From positions 1 through 7,043 of the forward strand of contig JAICMT010000077.1 in assembly GCA_025929125.1 (NCBI GenBank): DNA of 7,043 nt, written 5' to 3'. Positions 1 through 5,919 of this stretch are shown here, piece after piece. Source of the DNA: Acidobacteriaceae bacterium. Lineage in GTDB: Bacteria > Acidobacteriota > Terriglobia > Terriglobales > Acidobacteriaceae. Position 1 is the first letter of the stretch; every line of letters starts with the position of its first letter. Below the pieces are notes generated by a model. It searched no databases. It worked only from the letters and a program-made list of their open reading frames with translations, and was not told where the DNA came from. Made by a program: the position numbers and the translations under genes.

Positions 1-1248
1 CAGGCGTTCGGGGATGAGAGCTTTGCAAAGGTGGCCCGCGACATCGTGCGCTGGATGGATGAGTGGCTTACCGACCGGGAGCACGGTGGCTTCTATGCCT
101 CGCAGGATGCGGATTTCTCACTCGAAGACGATGGTGACTACTTCACGTGGACGTTGGATGAGGCCACGGAACTGCTCTCATTCGAAGAACTGTCTGTGGC
201 GGCGGATTATTACGACATTGGTGAAATCGGCGACATGCATCACGACGCCGCAAGAAACGTACTGCATGTAAAGCGTGGCATGGATGCGGTGGCACGAAAG
301 GCCGGCCTCTCCGTTGCCGAGGCGCAGGCGCTGCTCGAGTCGGCGAAGAGGAAGCTGTACGCTGCGCGCTTGAAGCGGCCTGCTCCGTTTGTGGATAAGA
401 CGATGTACGTGGCCTGGAATGGAATGTGCATATCGGCCTATCTCATGGCTGGACGTGTGCTAGGCGACCACAGCATGAAAGCCTTTGCACTGAAGACACT
501 GGATCGGGTGCTGCAGCAGGCGCGGGATGGCGAAGCACTGACCCACACCGTAGCTTATGGGGATTTGCGGGTTCCGGCTGCTGCCGTTGCGGCTGTTCTG
601 GATGACGTCGTATTCCTCGGCCACGCATCTCTGGATGCCTGGGAGGCGACGGGCGAGTTTCGCTACTACCAAGCGGCCGAGCGGCTGGCGAAGACTCTGG
701 TCGACGAGTATTACGACACCGAAGGCGGCGGATTTTTCGATACGCCGATGCCCGGGACAGGAGAGCGGCGACTGGGCGCTCTGGAGACGCGTCGCAAACC
801 GCTGCAGGATTCACCCACTCCGGCGGGAAATCCTAAGGCAGCGGAGTTGCTGATGCGGCTGGCTGAGCTGAACGGCCGGAAGGATTACAGGAAGAAAGCG
901 CAGTCCACGCTGGAGGCATTTGCAGGAGTCGTGGAGCACTTCGGGCTCTATGCCGCGAGCTACGCGGCGGCGCTGAGCCGATCTCTCGAGAGTCCACTGC
1001 AGGTGTGCGTTGTGGGACGCGACGCGGATGCGGACAGGCTGGAGCAGGCGGCGCTGCGCGGGTTTTCCGTGAACAAGAGCGTGATTCGGCTGACGGATCT
1101 CGGAGGCAGTCAGCTACCCCCGGAGTTGAATGCAAGCCTGCCCGGGATTCCAACGCAGGACGGGAGTTTTGCCATTGTGTGCAGCGACAACGCTTGCCAG
1201 CCGCCTGTCGGATCGACCGAGGAGCTGATATCGCTTCTGACCCGCTAG
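1..1248 (+). CDS. YyaL/DUF255 (SPATA20-like) protein, C-terminal part, 5' end outside window
   Basis: The frame is open from the first base, so this is the last 415 residues of a longer protein; family members are usually 600-700 residues with an N-terminal thioredoxin-like DUF255 domain, which would lie upstream. The visible part matches the family's alpha/alpha-barrel (N-acylglucosamine 2-epimerase-like) region. Family-type blocks, numbered from the first codon, are FYASQDAD (31-38), DYFTWTLDEA (46-55), DKTMYVAWNGM (132-142), GGGFFDTP (242-249) and DSPTPAGNPKAA (270-281). Near the C-terminus, FAIVCSDNACQPP resembles the family's typical VCxxxxCxxP ending. The molecular function of the family is not settled; the fold suggests a sugar- or redox-related enzyme, but no reaction can be assigned. 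The stop codon interlocks with that of the convergent antiporter gene. The GTG at 31 is an internal codon, not the start. I am confident of the family and unsure of the function. Confidence 0.9.
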   Translation, partial: QAFGDESFAKVARDIVRWMDEWLTDREHGGFYASQDADFSLEDDGDYFTWTLDEATELLSFEELSVAADYYDIGEIGDMHHDAARNVLHVKRGMDAVARKAGLSVAEAQALLESAKRKLYAARLKRPAPFVDKTMYVAWNGMCISAYLMAGRVLGDHSMKAFALKTLDRVLQQARDGEALTHTVAYGDLRVPAAAVAAVLDDVVFLGHASLDAWEATGEFRYYQAAERLAKTLVDEYYDTEGGGFFDTPMPGTGERRLGALETRRKPLQDSPTPAGNPKAAELLMRLAELNGRKDYRKKAQSTLEAFAGVVEHFGLYAASYAAALSRSLESPLQVCVVGRDADADRLEQAALRGFSVNKSVIRLTDLGGSQLPPELNASLPGIPTQDGSFAIVCSDNACQPPVGSTEELISLLTR

Positions 1249-2501
1249 GGTGCGGCTGCATGCGCCACCGCGTGGGATGGAGCTTGATAACGCCGCAGGA
1301 ACAGTCCCATAGTGCTGCCCTGGACCAGAATCGAAAAGACGACCAGAACGTAGGTGGATGTAACGATCCATGCGGAGCCATAGCTCGACGGAATGGAAAG
1401 CGCGAGTGCGATGGAGAGTCCGCCGCGCAGACCGCCCCAGCTCAGCACTGGGAGGGAGCTGCGGCAGTCCGTGCGCAGGAGTTTGAGCAGCAACAGAACA
1501 AATGCGACGGTCGCAATACGGGCAAGGTTGACGATGAGAACCTCGGTCATTCCCAGATACACTGCCGGACGCTTGAACGTGACCACCAGGAATCCGCAGC
1601 CGAGCAGCACAAACAGAATGGCATTCTGAATCTCGTCCAGGTTTGACCAGAAGTGCTTTAGGTCATGATGCGCGATGCGCTCGCCCGGAAGCCGCTGGAT
1701 CACAGAGCGCAGTACCAGGCCAGAGGCGACCGCTTCGAGCGGCGCGGAGATTCCAAGCGCCTCGGCAATGGCATACCCACCGAGCGCAAGTGCCAGGCTC
1801 AGCAGCAGGTCAATCGGCGGGTTATCCAGGGAGTGCATCAGGTAAGCGATTGGAATGGCCAGCAGGGAGCCCAGCAGCATACCGCCGCCTGCGGAGAGAA
1901 GCATCTGCGTGACGAGGTGGCTCGCAGTCGGACTCACGCCCTTGGTGGCAGCCAGCAGAGAGATGAAGATCACCGCGCCGACGCCGTCGTTGAAGAGAGA
2001 CTCGCCGGCAAGCTGCGCCTGAAGGTGTCTGGGGGCGTCGACTCGGCGAAGCATCTCAAGCACCGCGATAGGATCTGTGGGGGATATCAGGGCTCCGAAG
2101 AGCAGACACTCCAGCCATGACGAGTGGTAGCCGAAGAGCCGGACGGCATACCAGGTGATACCTCCGACCACCAGGGTGGAGAGGACGGTCGCGATGGTCG
2201 CCAGCAGTGCGACAGGAAGCTTCTGCCGACGGAGACCCTCCAGGTCGAGCAGAAAAGCTCCGGCGAACAGCAGCAAAGCAAGCATGCCGTGAAGCATCAG
2301 CCGCTGGAAATCGATTTCGCGAATGAGATCGACGACAACCTGATGCGGAGCTGGCCAGATCGGCGCCACGAGCACCAGCGATACCGAAGTAACCGCAGTG
2401 AGCAGCATGGTGCCGATGGTGTTCGGTAATCGGAGGACCCGGGCGCTGATCCAGCCGAACAGGGCTGCGATTCCGACCAGCACGCTGATGAGCTGAAGCA
2501 T
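1245..2501 (-). CDS. CPA1-family Na+/H+ (cation/proton) antiporter
   Basis: This is a 418-residue polytopic membrane protein of the monovalent cation:proton antiporter-1 family (NhaP/YjcE-like), expected to exchange Na+ or K+ for protons across the inner membrane. Many hydrophobic segments run from residue 2 to about 405. Family motifs are visible: LISPTDPIAVLEML (138-151); GESLFNDGVG (166-175), whose adjacent N171-D172 is the ion-binding pair of electroneutral CPA1 exchangers; and SWGGLRGGLS (354-363) in a late helix. There is no long cytoplasmic tail and no TrkA-C or cyclic-nucleotide domain, so this is the short form. I chose the ATG at 2501 because the protein becomes hydrophobic and family-like there. 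The frame stays open upstream to 2738, but those 79 residues are polar, not membrane-like, and would lie antisense over the ferredoxin gene. No good Shine-Dalgarno precedes 2501, so the start is less sure than the family. Ion specificity cannot be read from the sequence. Confidence 0.9.
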   Translation of the reverse strand: MLQLISVLVGIAALFGWISARVLRLPNTIGTMLLTAVTSVSLVLVAPIWPAPHQVVVDLIREIDFQRLMLHGMLALLLFAGAFLLDLEGLRRQKLPVALLATIATVLSTLVVGGITWYAVRLFGYHSSWLECLLFGALISPTDPIAVLEMLRRVDAPRHLQAQLAGESLFNDGVGAVIFISLLAATKGVSPTASHLVTQMLLSAGGGMLLGSLLAIPIAYLMHSLDNPPIDLLLSLALALGGYAIAEALGISAPLEAVASGLVLRSVIQRLPGERIAHHDLKHFWSNLDEIQNAILFVLLGCGFLVVTFKRPAVYLGMTEVLIVNLARIATVAFVLLLLKLLRTDCRSSLPVLSWGGLRGGLSIALALSIPSSYGSAWIVTSTYVLVVFSILVQGSTMGLFLRRYQAPSHAVAHAAAP

Positions 2502-2577
2502 GAGGCTAGGATAGCGGTCAATCTGAGCAGGTTGGCGAAGATTCGAGAGCTGCTGGATATGGCGCGGAGAAACGAAT

Positions 2578-2608
2578 TTGCAGAGAGCCTCGGCAGTGCT
2601 GCTAGAAT
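2578..2608 (+). promoter_or_regulatory. Possible sigma-70-type promoter for the ferredoxin gene
   Basis: TTGCAG (2578-2583) and TAGAAT (2603-2608, five of six matches to the -10 consensus) lie upstream of the ferredoxin gene in the divergent spacer 2502-2657. The 19-base spacing is longer than the ideal 17, so the -35 assignment is weak. The -10-like box is the better half. Transcription from it would give a leader of roughly 40 bases. I saw no convincing promoter for the antiporter on the opposite strand. Confidence 0.3.
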
Positions 2609-2643
2609 TGTGCCGGAGAAGACGACTTCTACACAGCGAAATT

Positions 2644-2650
2644 GAGGGAG
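2644..2650 (+). promoter_or_regulatory. Ribosome binding site of the ferredoxin gene
   Basis: GAGGGAG lies 7 bases before the ATG at 2658. It is a good Shine-Dalgarno sequence at good spacing and fixes the ferredoxin start. Confidence 0.7.
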
Positions 2651-2657
2651 ATTTGGA

Positions 2658-2918
2658 ATGGCCTATGTGATTGCGGAGCCGTGCATCGGAACCAAGGACG
2701 CGGCGTGCGTAGATGCTTGTCCGGTGGACTGCATCCACCCGAAGAAAGATGAGCCGGAATTTGGCTCATCGGATCAGCTTTTCATCGATCCGGTGGAGTG
2801 CATTGATTGCGGCGCGTGTGTGCCAGTGTGCCCGGTGTCGGCGATCTATGCTGCCGATGATCTGCCTGAGAAGTGGGCAGAGTACCAGGCAAAGAACGCT
2901 GCGCATTACGGGCGGTAG
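2658..2918 (+). CDS. fdxA: Seven-iron ferredoxin ([3Fe-4S][4Fe-4S], FdxA type)
   Basis: This is an 86-residue soluble electron carrier, full length for the family. The start is supported by a strong ribosome binding site. Cysteines lie at 9, 17, 21 and 25 and at 48, 51, 54 and 58. By the standard pairing of bacterial two-cluster ferredoxins, C48, C51 and C54 plus C21 bind a [4Fe-4S] cluster. C9, C17 and C58 would bind the other. The fourth ligand position of that site, after C9-I-G, is Thr12, so a [3Fe-4S] cluster is predicted, as in FdxA and Azotobacter FdI. C25 corresponds to the non-ligand cysteine of FdI. The stretches CVDACPVDCIHP and CIDCGACVPVCPVSAI are close to the family consensus, and the usual DDLPEKW tail is present. 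Electron donor and acceptor partners are not evident: neither neighbour is a redox enzyme. It is probably a single-gene transcript ending at the terminator just downstream. Confidence 0.96.
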   Translation: MAYVIAEPCIGTKDAACVDACPVDCIHPKKDEPEFGSSDQLFIDPVECIDCGACVPVCPVSAIYAADDLPEKWAEYQAKNAAHYGR

Positions 2919-2956
2919 GTAAGATTGCTCAGAAACTGACAGCGACAGGCAAGTCG

Positions 2957-2990
2957 AAACGCGCGGCTCCGCATGGAGCTGCGCGTTTTT
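2957..2990 (+). terminator. Rho-independent terminator after the ferredoxin gene
   Basis: Arms 2957-2970 and 2975-2988 can form a 14-base-pair stem with a single G-T wobble and a four-base GCAT loop. The core arms are CGCGCGGCTCC and GGAGCTGCGCG. The right arm runs into TTTTT (2986-2990), followed by GTT. The strong GC stem and T-tract make this the clearest RNA signal in the window. It starts 38 bases after the ferredoxin stop and ends 19 bases before the recO start, so it sits within the recO leader if transcription reads through. Confidence 0.88.
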
Positions 2991-2992
2991 GT

Positions 2993-3000
2993 TGGGGTGA
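2993..3000 (+). promoter_or_regulatory. Ribosome binding site of recO
   Basis: The stretch TGGGGTGA lies 9 bases before the ATG at 3010 and immediately follows the terminator T-tract. A second ATG at 3000 is out of frame with RecO, so the signal supports 3010 as the start. Confidence 0.5.
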
Positions 3001-3009
3001 TGCAGACCG

Positions 3010-3741
3010 ATGATCCAGCGCGTGGGAGAGGCGATCGTGTTGCGGACCTGGCCCTTTCAGGAGGCCGATCTGCTGGTGAGCCTGTTCACGCGGGAGCAGG
3101 GCAAGGTGAAGGGCGTGGCCCGGCATGCAATGCGCAGCCGGAGGCGCTTCGGGGGTGCACTGGAGCCGATGACGCATGTGCGAGCAAGCTATGCCGAACG
3201 GCCCAGACAGGAACTGGTGCGGCTGGATGCGTTCGAGGTGCTTTCTTCGCCGATGTCGCGTCCCGTGGATTACGAGCGGCTGGCCGCGATTGAGTTGGTG
3301 GCAGAGGTGTTGGAGGCGGCGATGCCAGAGGGCGCACCAGAGGACGCCGTTTTTCGTTTGGCAATCGCAGTTCAGCAGGAGCTGCAGGTCGGGCGGGTGT
3401 GGATGCCGGTGACCTACTTTGCCTTGTGGATGAGCCGGCTGCTGGGCTGGATGCCGGAGCTTGGGCGTTGCGTGATGTGCGGGCGCGACCTGCGCGGCGA
3501 GACACTCTGGTGGTCGGCGGCCGCAGATGGCGTGACGTGCGAGGAGGACCGACGCGGCGGAAGCCTGACGATCTCGGCGGAATCGTCGGCGGCGGCAGCG
3601 CGGATGTTTCGGGGGACGGTGCGGTCGCTGGCTGAGGAAGAATGGCCGAAGGCTCGCGCTGCGGATTTGCGGCGGTTCTCGCTCGAGCTGCTGGAGCGAA
3701 ACCTCGAGGAACGGCTGGCCAGCGCCCGGACACTTCGGTAG
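3010..3741 (+). CDS. recO: DNA repair protein RecO
   Basis: At 243 residues this is a normal RecO length. RecO is a cytoplasmic mediator of the RecFOR recombination-repair pathway. It binds single-stranded DNA and SSB, works with RecR to load RecA, and can anneal complementary strands. The N-terminal OB-fold region is recognisable at about residues 5-80, with EAIVLRTWPFQEADLLVSLF, GKVKGVARHA and RRRFGGALEPM in the usual order. A helical C-terminal domain follows. In it, C154xxC157 and C177 match three of the four cysteines of the zinc site found in many RecO proteins. The fourth position, residue 180, is Asp, so the site is incomplete or uses a mixed ligand set. The E. coli protein functions without the zinc site, so loss need not mean inactivity. 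The gene sits directly behind the ferredoxin terminator, with no obvious promoter of its own, and the VWA-protein gene begins 56 bases after it. Confidence 0.95.
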   Translation: MIQRVGEAIVLRTWPFQEADLLVSLFTREQGKVKGVARHAMRSRRRFGGALEPMTHVRASYAERPRQELVRLDAFEVLSSPMSRPVDYERLAAIELVAEVLEAAMPEGAPEDAVFRLAIAVQQELQVGRVWMPVTYFALWMSRLLGWMPELGRCVMCGRDLRGETLWWSAAADGVTCEEDRRGGSLTISAESSAAAARMFRGTVRSLAEEEWPKARAADLRRFSLELLERNLEERLASARTLR

Positions 3742-3778
3742 ACGCTTAGGTTGGGCAAGACCGGCTGTACGCAAGCTG

Positions 3779-3787
3779 TGGGATACT
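3779..3787 (+). promoter_or_regulatory. Possible extended -10 element before the VWA-protein gene
   Basis: TGGGATACT (3779-3787) fits a TGn-plus-hexamer extended -10 element with four of six hexamer matches. No convincing -35 box is seen at 17-18 bases. A start site at the usual distance would fall only a few bases before the ATG at 3798, giving a nearly leaderless transcript. That would agree with the lack of a Shine-Dalgarno there. The call is weak. Confidence 0.22.
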
Positions 3788-3797
3788 TTCGGTCAAG

Positions 3798-4853
3798 ATG
3801 CGACGGTGGTCTGTTCTCCTGAAACTAACCGGCAGCCTGCTGGGGCTGGTGTTGAGCGCTGTTACTCCGGCGCCCGCCCAGGGGAACGGAATTCCCACGC
3901 TGCGGGTGTACACAAACGTCGTTCAGGTGCCGACTCTGGTTCTGAGCGGAGGGCTCAAGCCCTTGCCGCCGATTTCGGCGAGCCGGTTTTTTGTGAGCAT
4001 CGACGACGGCACTCGGTTCCGGGTAACGCATGCGCGAGTGGAGGGAAATGATCCGCTTGCGCTGGGCATTCTGGTGGATGCGAACCATCTTCCTGAAGCA
4101 ACAGAGGCCGGGCTGCAGGAGTCGATTGCGGGGCTAGCTCAGAACTCAGTGCATGGCAATGACAAGGTGTCGGTGTACTCGATGAGCTGCAAGCTCACCC
4201 GGGGGATTGCAGAGCAGCCGACAAATGTTGAAAACCTGCGGAAGGTGACGGCTGCGCTCTTCGGCGAGGGGAAGAAGCAGGAGAAGGAGAAATGCGAGCA
4301 TCCATGGAAGCTGCTGGATGCGATTGCGGCGGCGGTGGAGGGATTCGACCAAAACTCCGGACGACGCGTGCTGCTGGTATTGACCAGCGGCGAGGATCTC
4401 GGCAGCAAGTTGAGCTGGGATCAGGTGCGCAGACTGGCGCAGATCAAAGGAGTGGCGATCTTCGCGATCGAACCGCAGCAGGACTTCGTCGTTCCGCCTG
4501 CAGGGCGTGGGGGGATCGGATTGAGCGATACGGCTGTGGCGGCAACCAACATGCCTTCTCTTTGCGAGAGCACGGGCGGGTTGTTGCTGGACTCAAGCAG
4601 GGATTCGGCGGCGGAAAAGCTGCGGCAGGCAGTGACTCTGGTGAGGGGCCGGTACATCATCGAGTTTCCAAGCCCGGCGGCGGCGGCGGGGCAGCACAAG
4701 ATGACGATCACTGTGGAAAAGATGAGAGCTTTCATTCGGCCGGCCGGGATCTCGATCCTGCCTCTGGATCCGTCGCTGGCGAAGGACCCGAACACGTTTT
4801 TGCCGGACCCGGCGAACGCGCCGGAAGTGGGGAAGCGGCCGCCGAAGCAGTAG
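3798..4853 (+). CDS. Secreted VWFA-related Acidobacterial-domain protein with degenerate MIDAS
   Basis: This 351-residue protein starts with a probable Sec signal peptide: MRRWSVLLK, a hydrophobic core at about 10-22, and a likely cleavage site after APAQ (28). The mature part fits the acidobacterial VWFA-related family. It has a beta-rich lead-in at 35-80 containing RFFVSIDDGTRF, then a von Willebrand A-like core starting at LALGILVDANHL (87-98). It continues with VLLVLTSGEDLG (191-202) and ends with the family's SLCESTGG and GRYIIEF blocks (254-261, 284-290). The usual metal-site motif DxSxS is replaced by D94-A-N96-H-L98, so classical divalent-metal binding is doubtful. The C-terminus is proline-rich and has no obvious membrane anchor. 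The likely location is the periplasm or outside the cell, in adhesion or protein-protein contact, but the partner is unknown. No Shine-Dalgarno is obvious. The fit of the signal peptide supports this ATG. Confidence 0.87.
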   Translation: MRRWSVLLKLTGSLLGLVLSAVTPAPAQGNGIPTLRVYTNVVQVPTLVLSGGLKPLPPISASRFFVSIDDGTRFRVTHARVEGNDPLALGILVDANHLPEATEAGLQESIAGLAQNSVHGNDKVSVYSMSCKLTRGIAEQPTNVENLRKVTAALFGEGKKQEKEKCEHPWKLLDAIAAAVEGFDQNSGRRVLLVLTSGEDLGSKLSWDQVRRLAQIKGVAIFAIEPQQDFVVPPAGRGGIGLSDTAVAATNMPSLCESTGGLLLDSSRDSAAEKLRQAVTLVRGRYIIEFPSPAAAAGQHKMTITVEKMRAFIRPAGISILPLDPSLAKDPNTFLPDPANAPEVGKRPPKQ

Positions 4854-5164
4854 GGGGTACCCCGGGTATATTGTGGAAAACGAGGCGAGAATGCTGATTG
4901 CCGATGGCTTAGGCCTTGGGAGTTACTGACTCGACAATACCGCCTGATTGCGAAGATGAGAGAGATCGTGTGGTGTTCGGGACTGCTCCCGTCGGAGGGC
5001 GGAGGTCCCGCGCGTGGCGCACGACGGCTCTGAGTCTCCTACTTTTAATTGTATCGGTGGAGTCAAGGACGCACTGTGGAAAAGGGCGTCGGATATCCGC
5101 GCGACAAATGTGTTCCCGCAAAACAAAATGAAGCATTGGGGCAGGGTGTGATCTCCAACCGTGG
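4854..5164. other. Gene-free spacer with palindromes and DnaA-box-like repeats
   Basis: I see no convincing gene in these 311 bases. It opens with the perfect palindrome GGGGTACCCC (4854-4863), overlapping TACCCCGGGTA (4858-4868). TGTGGAAAA occurs twice in the same orientation (4872-4880 and 5075-5083). Its complement TTTTCCACA fits the relaxed DnaA-box pattern TTWTNCACA. A possible hairpin lies at 4979-5009: outer arms GGGAC and GTCCC, inner CTCC and GGAG. An AT-rich patch, CTTTTAATTGTAT (5042-5054), could contribute to a promoter for the next gene, but no clear -35/-10 pair is present. A TTG-initiated 71-codon frame (4916-5131) includes a short hydrophobic run, ALSLLLLIVSV; it has no ribosome binding site or recognised homology and I do not call it a gene. 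Confidence 0.5.
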
Positions 5165-5746
5165 ATGGGACGTGCATTTGCGAAGGTGATGTTTTCCGAG
5201 GCGGCGAAGCGATACCAGGAGCGGTATGGGTCGCGGACGTCGTACGAGCGGATGGAGGAGCGGGGGCCGAGCGGGGACGCGCTGGGCCCGATGGAGCGGG
5301 AATTTATCGCGCGGCGTAACTCTTTCTATATCGCGACGGTGACGGTGGATGGTTGGCCCTATATGCAGCATCGTGGCGGCCCGAAGGGGTTCCTGCGGGT
5401 GCTGGATGACCGGACGCTGGCGTTTGCGGATTTTGCCGGAAACGCGCAGTACATCACGGTGGGCGACCTGGAGACCAATGACCGCGTGGCGCTGTTCCTG
5501 ATGGACTATCCGAACCAGGCGCGGTTGAAGGTGATTGGGCATGCGCGGGTGGTAGAGGGCGGCGCACTGAATTCAGCGGATGCGGAGCTCGCAGCGAAGG
5601 TGGCGGTTGCGGGGTATTCGGCACGGGTGCAACGGGTGATTGTGGTGGACGTGGTGGCGTTCGACTGGAACTGCTCACAGCACATTACTCCGCGGTGGAC
5701 GCAGGAAGAAGTGAGAGCGGTAATGGGAGCGCAGATCGCGGAGTAG
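5165..5746 (+). CDS. Pyridoxamine 5'-phosphate oxidase-like flavin-fold protein
   Basis: This 193-residue cytoplasmic protein belongs to the PNPOx-like split-barrel superfamily (putative FMN- or F420-binding oxidoreductases), not to true PdxH. An N-terminal helical segment, RYQERYGSRTSYERM (16-30), leads into the barrel: FIARRNSFYIATVTVDGWPY (47-66), QHRGGPKGFLRVLDD (68-82), FADFAGNAQYITVGDL (87-102) and DRVALFLMDY (106-115). A characteristic C-terminal DWNCSQHITPRWT (167-179) follows. From memory, proteins of this subgroup share the QHRGGP, DFxGNxQY and WNCxQHITPR blocks across the whole length. They also begin with residues like those here, which is why I keep the ATG at 5165. The alternative ATG at 5189 has AAGG only two bases upstream, too close for a good ribosome binding site. 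No good Shine-Dalgarno precedes 5165 either. Substrate and cofactor are unknown. The gene appears to be transcribed alone, behind a 311-base spacer. Confidence 0.88.
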   Translation: MGRAFAKVMFSEAAKRYQERYGSRTSYERMEERGPSGDALGPMEREFIARRNSFYIATVTVDGWPYMQHRGGPKGFLRVLDDRTLAFADFAGNAQYITVGDLETNDRVALFLMDYPNQARLKVIGHARVVEGGALNSADAELAAKVAVAGYSARVQRVIVVDVVAFDWNCSQHITPRWTQEEVRAVMGAQIAE

Positions 5747-5919
5747 GGTGTAGGCGAAGCCGGCGATTAGAAAGCTTGACTGGTTGTGGCGGGATTAAGA
5801 GCTGGGGTTGGTTTCAAACCTCACATCTAGGACCACGTCAGGTAAGCCGCAGCTTTAGCGTTGGTGAAGGCAAGCGCATTTCCAGACCCTGCCTCGTAGA
5901 TTGAATAGGTCAGGCATCT
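5747..5919. other. Convergent intergenic region, no gene seen
   Basis: The 173 bases between the convergent PNPOx-like and UPF0126 genes contain no supported gene and no stem followed by a T-run on either strand. Small symmetries are present: GGTTTCAAACC (5810-5820), TGCCT/AGGCA arms (5890-5894 and 5911-5915), and a 9-base inverted match TTAAGAGCT (5795-5803) with AGCTCTTAA (5928-5936). None forms a convincing terminator. Confidence 0.4.

Noticed and set aside
1005..1646. 213-codon plus-strand frame spanning the end of the YyaL gene and the antisense of the antiporter
   Set aside because: It overlaps two well-supported genes, has a composition unlike a folded protein, and shows no recognised family.
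2502..2738. N-terminal extension of the antiporter by 79 residues across the divergent spacer and into the ferredoxin gene on the opposite strand
   Set aside because: The added residues are polar and not family-like, and they lie antisense to a certain ferredoxin start. The membrane protein begins naturally at the ATG at 2501.
2929..3774. 281-codon open frame on the minus strand opposite recO
   Set aside because: It is a by-product of GC-rich third positions in recO. It has a Pro/His/Arg-rich low-complexity composition, no recognisable domain, and lies over the terminator.
4675..4691. Short GGC-repeat run in the VWA-protein gene
   Set aside because: It encodes a small Ala run (SPAAAAG) in a low-constraint loop, which is ordinary for a GC-rich genome.
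4292..4897. 201-codon plus-strand frame inside the VWA-protein gene
   Set aside because: It is a glycine/arginine-rich shadow of the supported frame with no motif.
4916..5131. 71-codon TTG-started frame with a short hydrophobic run in the gap
   Set aside because: It has a rare start, no Shine-Dalgarno and no recognisable family. The hydrophobic run of about 11 residues is short for a membrane helix. It is kept only as a note under the spacer.
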